Positions 23,631-34,040 are shown, numbered from the stretch's first letter. The stretch is DNA of 64,000 nt from a virus (IMGVR_UViG_3300030109_006363:1-64000), one strand, 5' to 3'. The notes: generated by a model not told the origin, from the sequence alone. Translations and numbers: made by a program.

Positions 23631-25973
23631 CTACTGGTCAACTGTACCATATATTATTCCACCAGTTATAGTATAATTAGAGTTATCAATAGCAGTTATT
23701 GCTTTACCACCTTGACCACCTTTAGGAAGTTCACTAACCCCTATTCCCCCTCTCCTCTTAAGACAGTCACCACCATTAGCGCCCCATCCGCCTCCACCGG
23801 CAGCATTTCCCCATGGTATATGATCTCTTGAGCTTACAGTCTCACCATCTTCATTACCACTGCCTCCGTGACCACCCCCGTACATTTCGCTCTCTGGATT
23901 AACCGCAGTTCCTCCTTTAGCATCAGCGGATAATATTCTACCACCTCCTCCACCACCACCGTGAGGATCATTACCTCTTCTCTTATAACCACCTGAACCA
24001 CCCCCACCAGCTTCACCGCCTCCGCCTCCAAAGTAAGCTTTAGGATTTCCTCTGGCGCGTACGCGCGCCATGAACCTTCGACCAAACAATTGATCAAGAG
24101 GTAAATTACGCCAGGTACCACCATCACTACCAGGTTGACCAGGTGCACCACCTTCACCACCTGCTTCCCATGCATTAGGCGCGCCTGGTAATGCATTAAA
24201 ATTAGGATAAGAACCTACACCACCTTTGCCTCCACCGGCACCTCCGCCTCCACCACCAAAATTACCAGTACCACTACCAGCCCCGCCTCCACCACCACCA
24301 GCAATTGCTCCTTGATTGTTAATAATAATACTATCAGAGGTATTAATAAAGATAGCATCACCGCCATCCCAACCGTCATATAAGCTTTTACCAGGAGGCG
24401 ACCCTATAGACCAAGATTGTTGAGGGTACTTTCCTGCTGCGTAAGATCCACCGTCTCCCCCTCTCCCCATAATAAATCCATTATTAATAAGTCTTAATCC
24501 TTTAGGCCAGTTACCAGTAGTTAAAGCAGGTTTATCCATATCATCAGAATAAATGTATACATTAGGTCTTATAGTAATAATAGCTCTGCTTGAACCATTC
24601 CAACCTCTATCTTTAGCCCATTCTTCGAGATTTAAAGTTTCTTGATTTACAGTTATATCTGCTCTGAATACCGGGTCAGCTTCAATTATTTGAGTACCTC
24701 CTCCAATTTCAGTATTAGGTTCATCAAAGTCTAAAGGTACTCTACGCCATGCATAAAAACCATAATTAGGGGGTATGTTATTATGAGAAAGAGAACTTCC
24801 TTGATTTCTTGATGGTACAGTAGTAGACCCTCTAATTTGAGCATTAACATATAAATTAGTAGTAGTAGCTTGTGAAACTTCTTCATCTAGTTCCTTTAAT
24901 CTATCAACACCATCTAATGCTATAGCTGCTTCTTCCGCTCCCAGTACTTCAATAATAATATTACGAGCTTTTATTAAATCTGCAGGACTGAATCTACCTG
25001 GATGAACTCTATCAATATCCCTTGAGTCGTAATCAGCTTTTTCTATTTGAATATTACCCGCGGCCCATGGTACCCCTACTGGTCTCGGACTATCAGTTAT
25101 AAAAATTTTAGTATTAGGAATATTACTATCCAACAGCCCAGCCCATCCAGGGCCCCCTGCAATTGAACCGCCCCACCCTTCTAGTGAAAAGCTAGCCAGC
25201 TTAGGATCAAAGTCTACATTTGAGTATCTAAAGCCATCTTCATGCCTTTTTTTAATTAAAAAATCTCTATAGTTATCTTGTCCCTTAAAGGTAGTATTAT
25301 TTTGAAATGCTTCTATTTCATCTTGACCCAATAAGTAAGAAAAGGGATCATCAGCTACATTGGGTATTAAGCTAGCAGACGAAGATGTATATATACGTTC
25401 TTGTGTTAATCCTCTTGAATTTATTCTCGGACCAAAATAAAAGCAAAAAATATCTATAGGAGAACTAGGAGTGTTAGTATCACCCTTTATAGTAGTTTGT
25501 ACATTAACATCATGAGTATGCGCCGGTAAATTATCTTTATTTAATTTATTTTCAAATTCACCTATTTTATCACCACTATTATTACCAACAGAACCAGGTG
25601 AAAATACTTTATCTTCGCCTCCTACTCCAACAAAAAATCTACCAGGGCTTTCGAGTACCCATTTTGTTCCAGCTATTCTCTTAGTTGGGTCGTCATTAGT
25701 TGTTGTTAGTATTATACTACCTATGGGGTAAAAACTATCTAACCAGTCTCTTGTTATAGTACTTTCAGGTAAAATATAGTTTTGAATATCAACTCTATCT
25801 GCAGTATTTTCATCTACAGTTCTACTACTTAGAGTTAAACCGCTAGTATTTCCTTTACCATCAAATACTTTATTATATTCCTGCAAAGTTATATCAAAAC
25901 CACTTAAATGTAATAAAGAAGAATAGTAATCAGCTATTCTTAACCCCTTTAAGCTTTCTCCTTTATTTGCCAT
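23631..25973 (-). CDS. Tail adhesin: gp10-like collar plus polyglycine-rich tip
   Basis: A 780-residue adhesin. Residues about 1-420 match the neighbouring gp10-like protein (YYSSLLHLSGFDITL, LDSFYPIGSIIL, KRIAGTKWVLESPGRFFVG, LPAHTHDVN, NNIPPNYGFYAWRRV). A beta region follows, then from about residue 510 to 745 dense glycine motifs (for example GGGGGGAGSG, GGGGEAGGGG, HGGGGGGGR) alternate with variable loops. This layout matches polyglycine-II sandwich tips such as the gp38 adhesin of phage S16, where glycine stretches form a scaffold and the loops contact the receptor. It starts 5 bases after ATTAAATA. Tip structure and receptor role are inferred. Confidence 0.75.
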   Translation of the reverse strand: MANKGESLKGLRIADYYSSLLHLSGFDITLQEYNKVFDGKGNTSGLTLSSRTVDENTADRVDIQNYILPESTITRDWLDSFYPIGSIILTTTNDDPTKRIAGTKWVLESPGRFFVGVGGEDKVFSPGSVGNNSGDKIGEFENKLNKDNLPAHTHDVNVQTTIKGDTNTPSSPIDIFCFYFGPRINSRGLTQERIYTSSSASLIPNVADDPFSYLLGQDEIEAFQNNTTFKGQDNYRDFLIKKRHEDGFRYSNVDFDPKLASFSLEGWGGSIAGGPGWAGLLDSNIPNTKIFITDSPRPVGVPWAAGNIQIEKADYDSRDIDRVHPGRFSPADLIKARNIIIEVLGAEEAAIALDGVDRLKELDEEVSQATTTNLYVNAQIRGSTTVPSRNQGSSLSHNNIPPNYGFYAWRRVPLDFDEPNTEIGGGTQIIEADPVFRADITVNQETLNLEEWAKDRGWNGSSRAIITIRPNVYIYSDDMDKPALTTGNWPKGLRLINNGFIMGRGGDGGSYAAGKYPQQSWSIGSPPGKSLYDGWDGGDAIFINTSDSIIINNQGAIAGGGGGGAGSGTGNFGGGGGGAGGGKGGVGSYPNFNALPGAPNAWEAGGEGGAPGQPGSDGGTWRNLPLDQLFGRRFMARVRARGNPKAYFGGGGGEAGGGGSGGYKRRGNDPHGGGGGGGRILSADAKGGTAVNPESEMYGGGHGGSGNEDGETVSSRDHIPWGNAAGGGGWGANGGDCLKRRGGIGVSELPKGGQGGKAITAIDNSNYTITGGIIYGTVDQ

Positions 25974-25978
25974 AATTT

Positions 25979-25986
25979 TATTTAAT
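25979..25986 (-). promoter_or_regulatory. Late promoter ATTAAATA
   Basis: Lies 5 bases before the ATG at 25973 and overlaps the stop of the upstream gene. Confidence 0.6.
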
Positions 25987-28264
25987 ATGATCCTCCAGTA
26001 CTACCACTACTTGTATTTGATGAACCGGGTATGTTGTTTGGTCCTGTATCTCTTAGTTGTTGTGTTGGTGGAACAAGAACATCATCACCAAAATCAGGTG
26101 ATGTTTCTGTTACATTAAAAATAACGTTATCCATCGGGGTTAAATAAGCATGAGGTGTATCTATATGTAAAGGACCTACCATGAACCCCTTATCAGGATG
26201 TGAATGATAAAATCCTACATAATCTTCGCCTGTATCAGTTAATACAAACTCTCCACCACTCGTATATAAACTCTCTACAATTTCATTTCTTTCACCCTCA
26301 ATTTCAACCACTATAGAATCTTCTTCATCTTCGTCTTCATCATCTTGTGAAACTATAATATTAAATACTGTTTCTTGTAGCTTAAAAATTTGATCAAAGA
26401 CCCTCGAGACTGTGTCATAATTAACTTCTTCGTTATCATGAAATTCTAAATTTCTAAAATTAACATCAATGCCCTCGTATGAAATAAATTTACCTAAAAC
26501 AGGTATACCTTCTCTAACTTCTTTAAATGGTATTACACTAGCGTTTAAAAATACATTTACGGTATCTTTAATTATATTTTGCAGCTCACTATTAAGAGAT
26601 ATACCTAAACTAGATTCACAGCTTATAATTTTTTCATATAAGTTTTCTAAATTTAAAGGAACAAAGCTTTTATAAAGTAACTTGCTTTCTTCCATAAGAT
26701 AAATTCTACCAATATTATGCAACAAGTAGAATAAACTTGTATTATTTTTACCTACTAGAAAATTTAAATTATTATAATTATTAGACGGTAACGTGTTTGA
26801 ATTAAATTTCTTTTGTATCTTATCAAATCTCTCTAGTGTACCATTAAAGTACATATCTTCAAGGTATAGTAAATTTTTATTAGATGGGAAACCCGCTACA
26901 TTTTCAGGGTTCGAAATAAACCTTGAAGAAATAGCTCCTTCATCATCAATAATAAAAATATTTGAATCGTTACCAGAAAAGTAAATAGTAACTACATTCT
27001 TTTTAGCGTTAAATACTACTTCTGGTTTATATCTAGTTAGTTTTTTAGGATTGAAAGGTAAGACATAATCACCTTCAGCGCTACTAACTTTATCTATATC
27101 TAAATGATAGATAAAAAACTCTTCTGCATCAAATCCATCAAATGAAGTTAAAATTAATAATGAATCATCAGAATCTCTTATATCAAATTCTAGAATTTCT
27201 TCAGCAGGGTTAGATGATACTATATTATTAATAAGCTCAAAAGTATATTTGTTTACTATTTTAATTTTAGGTTGATTATTAACGTTATTAGCAATTTGTT
27301 GCATGCGTACTAATCTATTTTTACCATGTACTTTACCTCTTATAGGATTACCTTCAGAATCTGTTTCTACACGTGCTTGATCTGTATATCTATATCCTAA
27401 AATATTATTTCCTAAACTTACTTTATCATCTATAACATTATCTTCTAACGTTATTTGATCTACGAGTTTTAAGACTCTACATTCTGATACAAAACTATTA
27501 TCATAAAGCTTTAAAATAAATTTAAAAAGACCAGATATGTTTTGTACTTCAGATTTTTCTAATGCATATAAAGTATCTGTATTATTATCATAACTAAATC
27601 TTTGCGCGCCCTCAAAAACATCTTCTTCTAATCTTATTAGACTACCCCCTGTAGCAAAAGTTCCTGAAAATGTATATGACGAGGTAGAAGTTGTAGTAAA
27701 ATAATTAAATGATTTATCATCATATATAAAAACCATACTATCAACAGTATCATCTAATACATCTACATCTGGAACTTTATCGATAAAAGTAAAGGGATCA
27801 ATTTGAACGGGAAAATTATTAGATTTTGATAATTTAGTATCATCGTTTCTAATATCGTTTTTACCACTAGATAGTCCTAAGAAGTAACTATCTTTATTTT
27901 CAACTGAATTTAAAAAATCAAATAAATCTGGATTGGCTATAATATTTTTAGAATATATTATTAAATTATTGATATTAAGAGCTTGTAAATTTGTATCAAT
28001 AAAATTTTGATCAATTACATTTCTTGGAGAGATTTTAGGTTGAGTTAATATATTTTTATTTTCTACAGATACTGTCCTATCAAATTCAAACTTATTTAAA
28101 AAACAGTTAGCTAAAAATGTATCCTTACCACTCAGTAACTTAGATGCAGTACTAAAAGATTTACCAGTAAAAGCTTTTCCGTCTTTTACAGTAAATAAGC
28201 CACTATAATCATTACCGCTTAAGGTAAACGAATCTCCGTTAGTATATTTAAAGTAATCTATCAT
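25982..28264 (-). CDS. Large hypothetical virion protein with C-terminal YHSHP motif
   Basis: A 760-residue, Asn/Asp/Ser-rich beta protein of the baseplate-proximal cluster. Most of it matches no family I know. An acidic run (about 640-655) precedes a C-terminal domain that reads GEDYVGFYHSHPDKGFMVG and then PLHIDTPHAYLTP. The His-x-His-Pro core recalls JAB/MPN metal sites, but the Ser and Asp ligands are not obvious. The extreme C-terminus is Ser/Thr/Gly-rich. Start and stop overlap the upstream gene by 4 bases, so the two are coupled. It is probably a structural protein of the distal tail. Confidence 0.5.
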   Translation of the reverse strand: MIDYFKYTNGDSFTLSGNDYSGLFTVKDGKAFTGKSFSTASKLLSGKDTFLANCFLNKFEFDRTVSVENKNILTQPKISPRNVIDQNFIDTNLQALNINNLIIYSKNIIANPDLFDFLNSVENKDSYFLGLSSGKNDIRNDDTKLSKSNNFPVQIDPFTFIDKVPDVDVLDDTVDSMVFIYDDKSFNYFTTTSTSSYTFSGTFATGGSLIRLEEDVFEGAQRFSYDNNTDTLYALEKSEVQNISGLFKFILKLYDNSFVSECRVLKLVDQITLEDNVIDDKVSLGNNILGYRYTDQARVETDSEGNPIRGKVHGKNRLVRMQQIANNVNNQPKIKIVNKYTFELINNIVSSNPAEEILEFDIRDSDDSLLILTSFDGFDAEEFFIYHLDIDKVSSAEGDYVLPFNPKKLTRYKPEVVFNAKKNVVTIYFSGNDSNIFIIDDEGAISSRFISNPENVAGFPSNKNLLYLEDMYFNGTLERFDKIQKKFNSNTLPSNNYNNLNFLVGKNNTSLFYLLHNIGRIYLMEESKLLYKSFVPLNLENLYEKIISCESSLGISLNSELQNIIKDTVNVFLNASVIPFKEVREGIPVLGKFISYEGIDVNFRNLEFHDNEEVNYDTVSRVFDQIFKLQETVFNIIVSQDDEDEDEEDSIVVEIEGERNEIVESLYTSGGEFVLTDTGEDYVGFYHSHPDKGFMVGPLHIDTPHAYLTPMDNVIFNVTETSPDFGDDVLVPPTQQLRDTGPNNIPGSSNTSSGSTGGSY

Positions 28265-30609
28265 TTGTAATCAATAAATTTAATATCGTTTATAACTGCA
28301 GTTTTTGGTAATGTTTTAATAATGTTATTAAGCATAACATTTTTAACTTCACTAGCCACATCTAAATTAATATTTAAATTCTTTATATTAATATCAACTA
28401 AATTACTCTTATTCTTAAGATTAGTGTTAATAGAATTCATTACTTTGATATTATCAGTAAGATTTCTCATTCCACAAGGTAAGGAGATAGTTAAATCTTG
28501 TATTGTATCTATATTAATACCAAAAATATATCCAAGCTCTTGATATTTTTGTAAAGGTTGCAAGGTTAAGTATAAGTTGTCTATGTATAATTTTTTAGTA
28601 GCATCATTAAATAAAATTTCTGTCTTACGAGCATTGCGTGTTGGTAACTGTATAAAAATATCTCCAAATAATATTTTCTTAGTAAACATTTGATATGCAT
28701 TTATATCAAAAGAAAATATAATATTAGTATTGAGATATAAATTACATAAACCTTCAACTGCATTAAAAGATAAGAAGATGTTATTTTTTTCAAACTTATC
28801 TAGTTCAAATGTATGTCTAAAGGTATTTTGATTTATACGCTTACTTAAATTAGCTCCCGCAGTGCTATTATCAAATAATCTAAATACAAATTCTACGGTA
28901 TTACCAGTTTTACTAAAAACAAAACCACCATTAATATCATTACTATCAGAATATATATCAAAATCACCAACTTCGTTTTGATAAGTAAAACCTAAGCTAA
29001 ACCCACCATTATCATTAATAGTATTAAAGTAATTATTTACTCTGTTATTAACTCTAGCTGTATCACAAAAATTAGTAGGAGATTCTCTCAAAAAGTCTTT
29101 CTTTTGCACTCTTACATACTTATACCTTTTTTCAGGCTCAAAAGTTAAATCACTTTTTTTATCAAAATATAATTTTTTCTTTACTGAATTTCTTAAAGTA
29201 GTGTTACTACTTATTAGATTTTCTACTGCTTTTTCATATGTAACATTATATATTGGGGAAGCTGCTAAAGCTGCTTCTTTAGTAGTATAATCTGGGTAAT
29301 AATATCTATCTACCCATATACCTTCTTGGCCTATTCCCCCTGAAAGCCATGTACATAAGTAAGTAACATCTTTATCCTTTATAGAGTTATCATCTAATTT
29401 ATAAACTCTATCTGATAGATCAGGTCTTTTAAAAGAAAAAGAACCCGCTTTTGTAAATTTTGTATCATTAATATTCAACTTACTAAACGGCTGCATAGAA
29501 GAAGGAGTAGTAAAGTAAGTAGTACCAGGCTTTATTTTAATATCAAAATTATTATAAACAAAATTTAAAGCTAAAGTTTCATTTTTTTCACTATCTATGT
29601 CAGAAAGTATTGAAGTATATTTTCTTAAATTCTGACTAAAGATAGTAGTTTCTGAGGTTGACAATAAATTATTAGAAGAAGTAAATTGATCTTGAGTGTT
29701 AACAATATTTTTTAAATTAATTAAATTAAAATCTAATTCATTATTATTTGAGGAGCTATACAACAGGTAATTAGAAGGTAGATGAAAATCACTTTTATCA
29801 TTATCTACTTGACCACTGTTGTCGTAAGTAATAAAACTAGTATTATAAGGCGAAGGCACAGATAAATTTACCTCTTGATTTAACTTAATTGAACTATTAG
29901 CTATAAAAAATTGATTCGGCTTGGTTGTACTGTCAATAAGTTTAGCATATAAAACACCACCAGTTCCAAGTATAGCATACTTACCGTCTATTTTTTGAGA
30001 ATATAAGTTTACAAAACTATCTCTTTTATATTTTAAAAGATTATATTGTAAATTTCTACCTGTTAAGCTTAGTTTATTTTCTGCGACGAAAAGCGCTTTA
30101 CGCGCATCAAATTCATCTTTAGCATCATCACTTACTACAAGAAAGTAACGGACTCCGTCAACCACAGTACTAACTCTACAAATAAAATCATCTACAAAAG
30201 TTATTTCGAAATCATTAGCATCATCTTTAAGTTCTGAAAAAGATGTTTTTCCAAAAAACTCAGCATTATATATATCATCGTTGTCTTTAAAAGAACTCAA
30301 TGACGGTGCCTTGTAAATTAAATAATTCTCACTCGACGTAGTAAAATTTAAAGTAGTAAAAAAAGAATCTGGCTTTACTTTAATCTCTTTAGTTGATGTA
30401 ACATCATCTAGTAAAAATTCATTCGTTAAGTAAAAATTAGTAAAATTTAAATTTTTAAAATCCTGTATTCCTGATAGAGCAGAAATAAAATTTAAATTAA
30501 ACCCACCATTATATGTTTGTCTGTATTGATCAAGTGAAAGATCAACAGGGCAGATGCTTGCATCTACTGAACTTAAAGCACTTAAACTAGATTTAACTAA
30601 ACAACCCAT
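28261..30609 (-). CDS. Large hypothetical virion protein
   Basis: A 782-residue beta-rich protein with many Asn, Ser, Lys and Phe residues. The middle contains LCTWLSGGIGQEGIWVDRYYYPD and a section that looks like a laminin G-type sandwich (GFSLGFTYQNEVGDFDIYSD, VEFVFRLFDNS, NIFLSFNAVEGLCNLYLN). The C-terminus is helical (SLPCGMRNLTDNIKVMN, ASEVKNVMLNNIIKTL). It has its own late promoter, 6 bases from the ATG, and is coupled to the downstream gene by a 4-base overlap. A baseplate appendage or fibre-network role fits its place between gp6/gp25 and the adhesins. Confidence 0.45.
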   Translation of the reverse strand: MGCLVKSSLSALSSVDASICPVDLSLDQYRQTYNGGFNLNFISALSGIQDFKNLNFTNFYLTNEFLLDDVTSTKEIKVKPDSFFTTLNFTTSSENYLIYKAPSLSSFKDNDDIYNAEFFGKTSFSELKDDANDFEITFVDDFICRVSTVVDGVRYFLVVSDDAKDEFDARKALFVAENKLSLTGRNLQYNLLKYKRDSFVNLYSQKIDGKYAILGTGGVLYAKLIDSTTKPNQFFIANSSIKLNQEVNLSVPSPYNTSFITYDNSGQVDNDKSDFHLPSNYLLYSSSNNNELDFNLINLKNIVNTQDQFTSSNNLLSTSETTIFSQNLRKYTSILSDIDSEKNETLALNFVYNNFDIKIKPGTTYFTTPSSMQPFSKLNINDTKFTKAGSFSFKRPDLSDRVYKLDDNSIKDKDVTYLCTWLSGGIGQEGIWVDRYYYPDYTTKEAALAASPIYNVTYEKAVENLISSNTTLRNSVKKKLYFDKKSDLTFEPEKRYKYVRVQKKDFLRESPTNFCDTARVNNRVNNYFNTINDNGGFSLGFTYQNEVGDFDIYSDSNDINGGFVFSKTGNTVEFVFRLFDNSTAGANLSKRINQNTFRHTFELDKFEKNNIFLSFNAVEGLCNLYLNTNIIFSFDINAYQMFTKKILFGDIFIQLPTRNARKTEILFNDATKKLYIDNLYLTLQPLQKYQELGYIFGINIDTIQDLTISLPCGMRNLTDNIKVMNSINTNLKNKSNLVDINIKNLNINLDVASEVKNVMLNNIIKTLPKTAVINDIKFIDYK

Positions 30610-30615
30610 TTTATA

Positions 30616-30623
30616 TATTTATT
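30616..30623 (-). promoter_or_regulatory. Late promoter AATAAATA
   Basis: Lies 6 bases before the ATG at 30609. Confidence 0.65.
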
Positions 30624-30624
30624 C

Positions 30625-31164
30625 TTAATTCTCTTTATAAGATTTGTTATCTAATTGAACTAAGTAGTTGTTGTTTTTAGTTAAAAATGTAATTCTTGAG
30701 CTATTATTAACATCATTTAATAAATCTACCCCTATAATATCGATATCATCTACATTTTCATAATAGCTTTGTGAATTTATTACTAATGGTACACTAAAAC
30801 ATAAAGTTTCACCTGTAACGTATCCTATATTCATTTTAAAGGTAAGAGCTTTTTTGAGTGCATACGAAGATGGGTAATACTTATGCTTGTAATTATTACT
30901 AAACGTCACGGGCGTAACTCCTTTTTGTATTTCCGAGAAGATAGATTCTGTTCTGTAGTCTCTGTAAATTTTTATATCTGGCTTTAACACTTCAGAACCA
31001 TCGCCCCAATCTATACTTAAGTAAGTAGGAAAAATTTCTGTATAAATATTAGAAATATCTAGAGTTACTTCAGTAAAATCAAATAAATCAATTGGTTTTA
31101 AAGTTTGTTCTTTGATTGCTAGATGATGTTTGGATGAAGAAATGGATAATGTATAAGTGTTCAT
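30625..31164 (-). CDS. Small virion protein with PKD-like domain
   Basis: A 179-residue protein. The segment YLSIDWGDGSEVLKPD, followed later by NNYKHKYY, matches the PKD (Ig-like) signature in which WGDGS sits before a closing tyrosine-containing strand. Strands follow to the C-terminus. PKD domains usually bind carbohydrate or protein surfaces. It overlaps the upstream 954-residue gene by 4 bases. A second, clearer PKD domain occurs in the gene at 34041, so these proteins may assemble together at the distal tail. Confidence 0.5.
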   Translation of the reverse strand: MNTYTLSISSSKHHLAIKEQTLKPIDLFDFTEVTLDISNIYTEIFPTYLSIDWGDGSEVLKPDIKIYRDYRTESIFSEIQKGVTPVTFSNNYKHKYYPSSYALKKALTFKMNIGYVTGETLCFSVPLVINSQSYYENVDDIDIIGVDLLNDVNNSSRITFLTKNNNYLVQLDNKSYKEN

Positions 31165-34025
31165 AGTATTAAAGCAGCTGATGAAAGCGGTAATTTAGAT
31201 GTTGATAAAGTAGGTACGCTAGATGATAATGTAAATACAGCATTACTTAAATCTATAACACCGTCACTAGTAAAGTTATCAGTAAATCTACTATTGTTAC
31301 TGCTAAAGGTTGTATTGTTTAAGAAATTCACACTGTCTTTATATTCAAATAAATAGTTAACTAATAAAGGCCCTTTATTTAAATCTTTAATTAAGACAGC
31401 TAAATTAAATTGTTCGTTATCGCTATTATAAGTTAAAAATGGCTTTCCGCTCTCTATATATACTGAGTCGAAAGATGAAAGATTGAAATTACAACCTTCA
31501 GCGTTATTACCGGTAGTTGGAAATATTTGTTCAGTTTTATCATCAGTAAAGCTATATTTGTAGATGACAGGATAAAGCCTTATATTTTTAAATGTTAATT
31601 GATCTTTTTGTATTTTACAATAATATACATTACTACCAACTCTTAATCGGTTACTTACTTTATCAAAGAAATTAGTGTTAATGTTAAGAGAACTAGTAAA
31701 AGTATTAGGTGAAACGAATCTATTATTTTGATAAGAAGTTTTCTCAGTTACTAAAAATGAACTTGTTTCAATAAAGAGGGTGTCATATAGTATATCAAAA
31801 TTAACTACCTTATTTGATAATTCATTACATATAGTAGTATTATATTTGCCAGATAGGTAAGTTAGTGTTTCAGTTAACTCTTTTACTGCTGAATCATCTG
31901 ATGCTTTATTAATATTTTTTACATAAATTTTTCCTATATGACTTTGTCTATCAAATGTTGATTCATTAGTAGAATCAACTGTAGAGAAAGATGTAGCGTT
32001 ATTAGCATCTACAGTGTTATTATATAAGAATCCTTCTTCAGCTTGATTATAGTTAAAGATTATATTATCTGTAAATCTTGACCCATCGTAGTTCTTTACA
32101 CCATTACCTCCGGAAAGCCTGACATTGTAAGAAAAGTCCCCTGAAAGCCCTGCATAGAGCGCTATACCTGGTTTAAATTCTGTACCTGGTCCAGTACCAT
32201 CACTCAATGCTCTTATTACAGTTAGTCCTCCATCATAGTAACCTATTCCTGCTTCAACTAACTCTGAAAAGTAAAATTGATCAGAACTATCACTAAAAGC
32301 GCTTAATCCGGAACTTATAGGGTCAGCTAAAGTTTCAGAATCTGAAAATCTAAAATAAGCTCCTTCTTTTACATCTGCGTCATATGTAATTGACTCTGGT
32401 CTAGTATAATCTACCGTTAAATAATCAGAAGGCTCTATTAGTTCTTCGTAAGGATTAAAAAATCTACTAAAGATATAAAATGATGATAAAGGTAAATCTG
32501 GAGTTTGATCTCCTGGTGCATTAAATCCGTTTGTAAAGCTAGTTAAACCGGATCTAATAGTTTCTGTAAACGTAGAATCATCTTCTAACGTATAATCAAA
32601 ATTATAACCTTCGTTGTATAAATCATCGAAAAATGTATATCCATTTATAACTAGATTTTTTATAGTCTTTGGTGTTTCTGAAATTAAATTATTTCTATAG
32701 TAATCATTATCTTTTACTAACCCAAAAATATTACCAAATATATCTTTTTTACTATCATCAATATATCCTTGATCATATAGATGGGATAAATCGGTATTCA
32801 AATTTCTTTCACCGGTTATTTCAGAAGAGTAACCTAAAAATGTAGTACTTTCTTTATCGGGGTTAGGTTGATTTTTAGAAATACCTTTACTAGCATTGTT
32901 GATTGACCTAGAAGTATCAACTATAAAGGTTAAAATAGATTGGTCATTAGTATATAGATTAGGATCAGGGAATATATAAAATTGATTAGGTTTATAATTT
33001 TCCTTTTCATAAAAGTCTATTCTCTTTCCTTGTATAGTTACTATAGCAGAATTATGAGGCCTAAAAAATCCTAAATCTCTTTCACTAATTATTTGATCAG
33101 AAAATATTGATGCAGTAGAAGGAAAATTTTGATTTAAAAAATTAGCATAAGGTTTATCAGATTTAAATAATAGCCCTATATCAGGGTTACCATTATTGTC
33201 AGTTGAAAGGTAATAAAAATCTGACCCTATGAACTTTTCTGTTTGTCTTTTTTTTGAACTAAAAACGTTATCTACTTCTTTTATATCCTTTAATTCATCA
33301 CTAACAGAAGAAAATATTTCATTAACTAAATCTGATTCTAAAGAAGTAAATAAATTAGTATTCTCGGGTAATACCCCAGGCTCGTATTCTTTGAAATTAG
33401 CCCCGTATTCATTTATATCTGGAGTCTTGTTAAAATATTGACCAAAGTTATCATAATATTCAACAATAGATACAGAGAGATTTTTCTTTATTTCTTCTAT
33501 ATTATAATCAATATTACCCGTTTCTCTGTTCTCTAAAAATTCTAAAATAATATCTTTTGAAGCTTGCTCGACTCCAACACTACTACCCTTAACTTTACTT
33601 TTAGTTAGAGAATAATGTAAAGTATTTCTTTTCTTTTTATAATAAGATATTATGTCTCTTATTTTTCTACTAAAAAAGGACATAGCTATTTGCATATCAT
33701 AGCTATCACTAAAATCTAGCTGCGTTAAAAATTTTCTTTCAGCGTTAGAAGAAAAGTTTAAAGTTACATCTTTTAGAAAGTCTCTATATCTATCAATAAT
33801 AGAGGTTGAATTATTTTTGCTTAAAGCTACATTTCTAGTATTCCATTTATTTACATAATTATTATAAAACGCAGTTAAAGTTTCAGGCTTATAACTCTCA
33901 CTTACTATTTCAATAAATTTTAAAAACGAGTATGGAGCAAATTTATCTAATGCCTCGTCACTATTAACATTAGGATTAGTTATAGACTGGTTTACATTTG
34001 GAAACCCTGTAGTAATGTTATCCAT
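31161..34025 (-). CDS. Very large hypothetical virion protein
   Basis: A 954-residue protein downstream of the baseplate wedge genes. The N-terminal quarter is helical (YSFLKFIEIVSESYKPETL, FFSRKIRDIISYYKKKRNTL) and the rest is beta-rich with many Tyr, Asn and Ser residues. No family is recognised. In T4, gp7 (1032 residues) and gp8 (334) follow gp6; its size and place make a gp7-like wedge role possible, but I see no alignable motif. It has its own GATAAATA promoter 6 bases from the ATG and is coupled to the small PKD gene. Confidence 0.45.
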   Translation of the reverse strand: MDNITTGFPNVNQSITNPNVNSDEALDKFAPYSFLKFIEIVSESYKPETLTAFYNNYVNKWNTRNVALSKNNSTSIIDRYRDFLKDVTLNFSSNAERKFLTQLDFSDSYDMQIAMSFFSRKIRDIISYYKKKRNTLHYSLTKSKVKGSSVGVEQASKDIILEFLENRETGNIDYNIEEIKKNLSVSIVEYYDNFGQYFNKTPDINEYGANFKEYEPGVLPENTNLFTSLESDLVNEIFSSVSDELKDIKEVDNVFSSKKRQTEKFIGSDFYYLSTDNNGNPDIGLLFKSDKPYANFLNQNFPSTASIFSDQIISERDLGFFRPHNSAIVTIQGKRIDFYEKENYKPNQFYIFPDPNLYTNDQSILTFIVDTSRSINNASKGISKNQPNPDKESTTFLGYSSEITGERNLNTDLSHLYDQGYIDDSKKDIFGNIFGLVKDNDYYRNNLISETPKTIKNLVINGYTFFDDLYNEGYNFDYTLEDDSTFTETIRSGLTSFTNGFNAPGDQTPDLPLSSFYIFSRFFNPYEELIEPSDYLTVDYTRPESITYDADVKEGAYFRFSDSETLADPISSGLSAFSDSSDQFYFSELVEAGIGYYDGGLTVIRALSDGTGPGTEFKPGIALYAGLSGDFSYNVRLSGGNGVKNYDGSRFTDNIIFNYNQAEEGFLYNNTVDANNATSFSTVDSTNESTFDRQSHIGKIYVKNINKASDDSAVKELTETLTYLSGKYNTTICNELSNKVVNFDILYDTLFIETSSFLVTEKTSYQNNRFVSPNTFTSSLNINTNFFDKVSNRLRVGSNVYYCKIQKDQLTFKNIRLYPVIYKYSFTDDKTEQIFPTTGNNAEGCNFNLSSFDSVYIESGKPFLTYNSDNEQFNLAVLIKDLNKGPLLVNYLFEYKDSVNFLNNTTFSSNNSRFTDNFTSDGVIDLSNAVFTLSSSVPTLSTSKLPLSSAALIL

Positions 34026-34031
34026 TAAACA

Positions 34032-34039
34032 TATTTATC
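34032..34039 (-). promoter_or_regulatory. Late promoter GATAAATA
   Basis: Lies 6 bases before the ATG at 34025, in the gap after the gene at 34041. Confidence 0.65.
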
Positions 34040-34040
34040 T

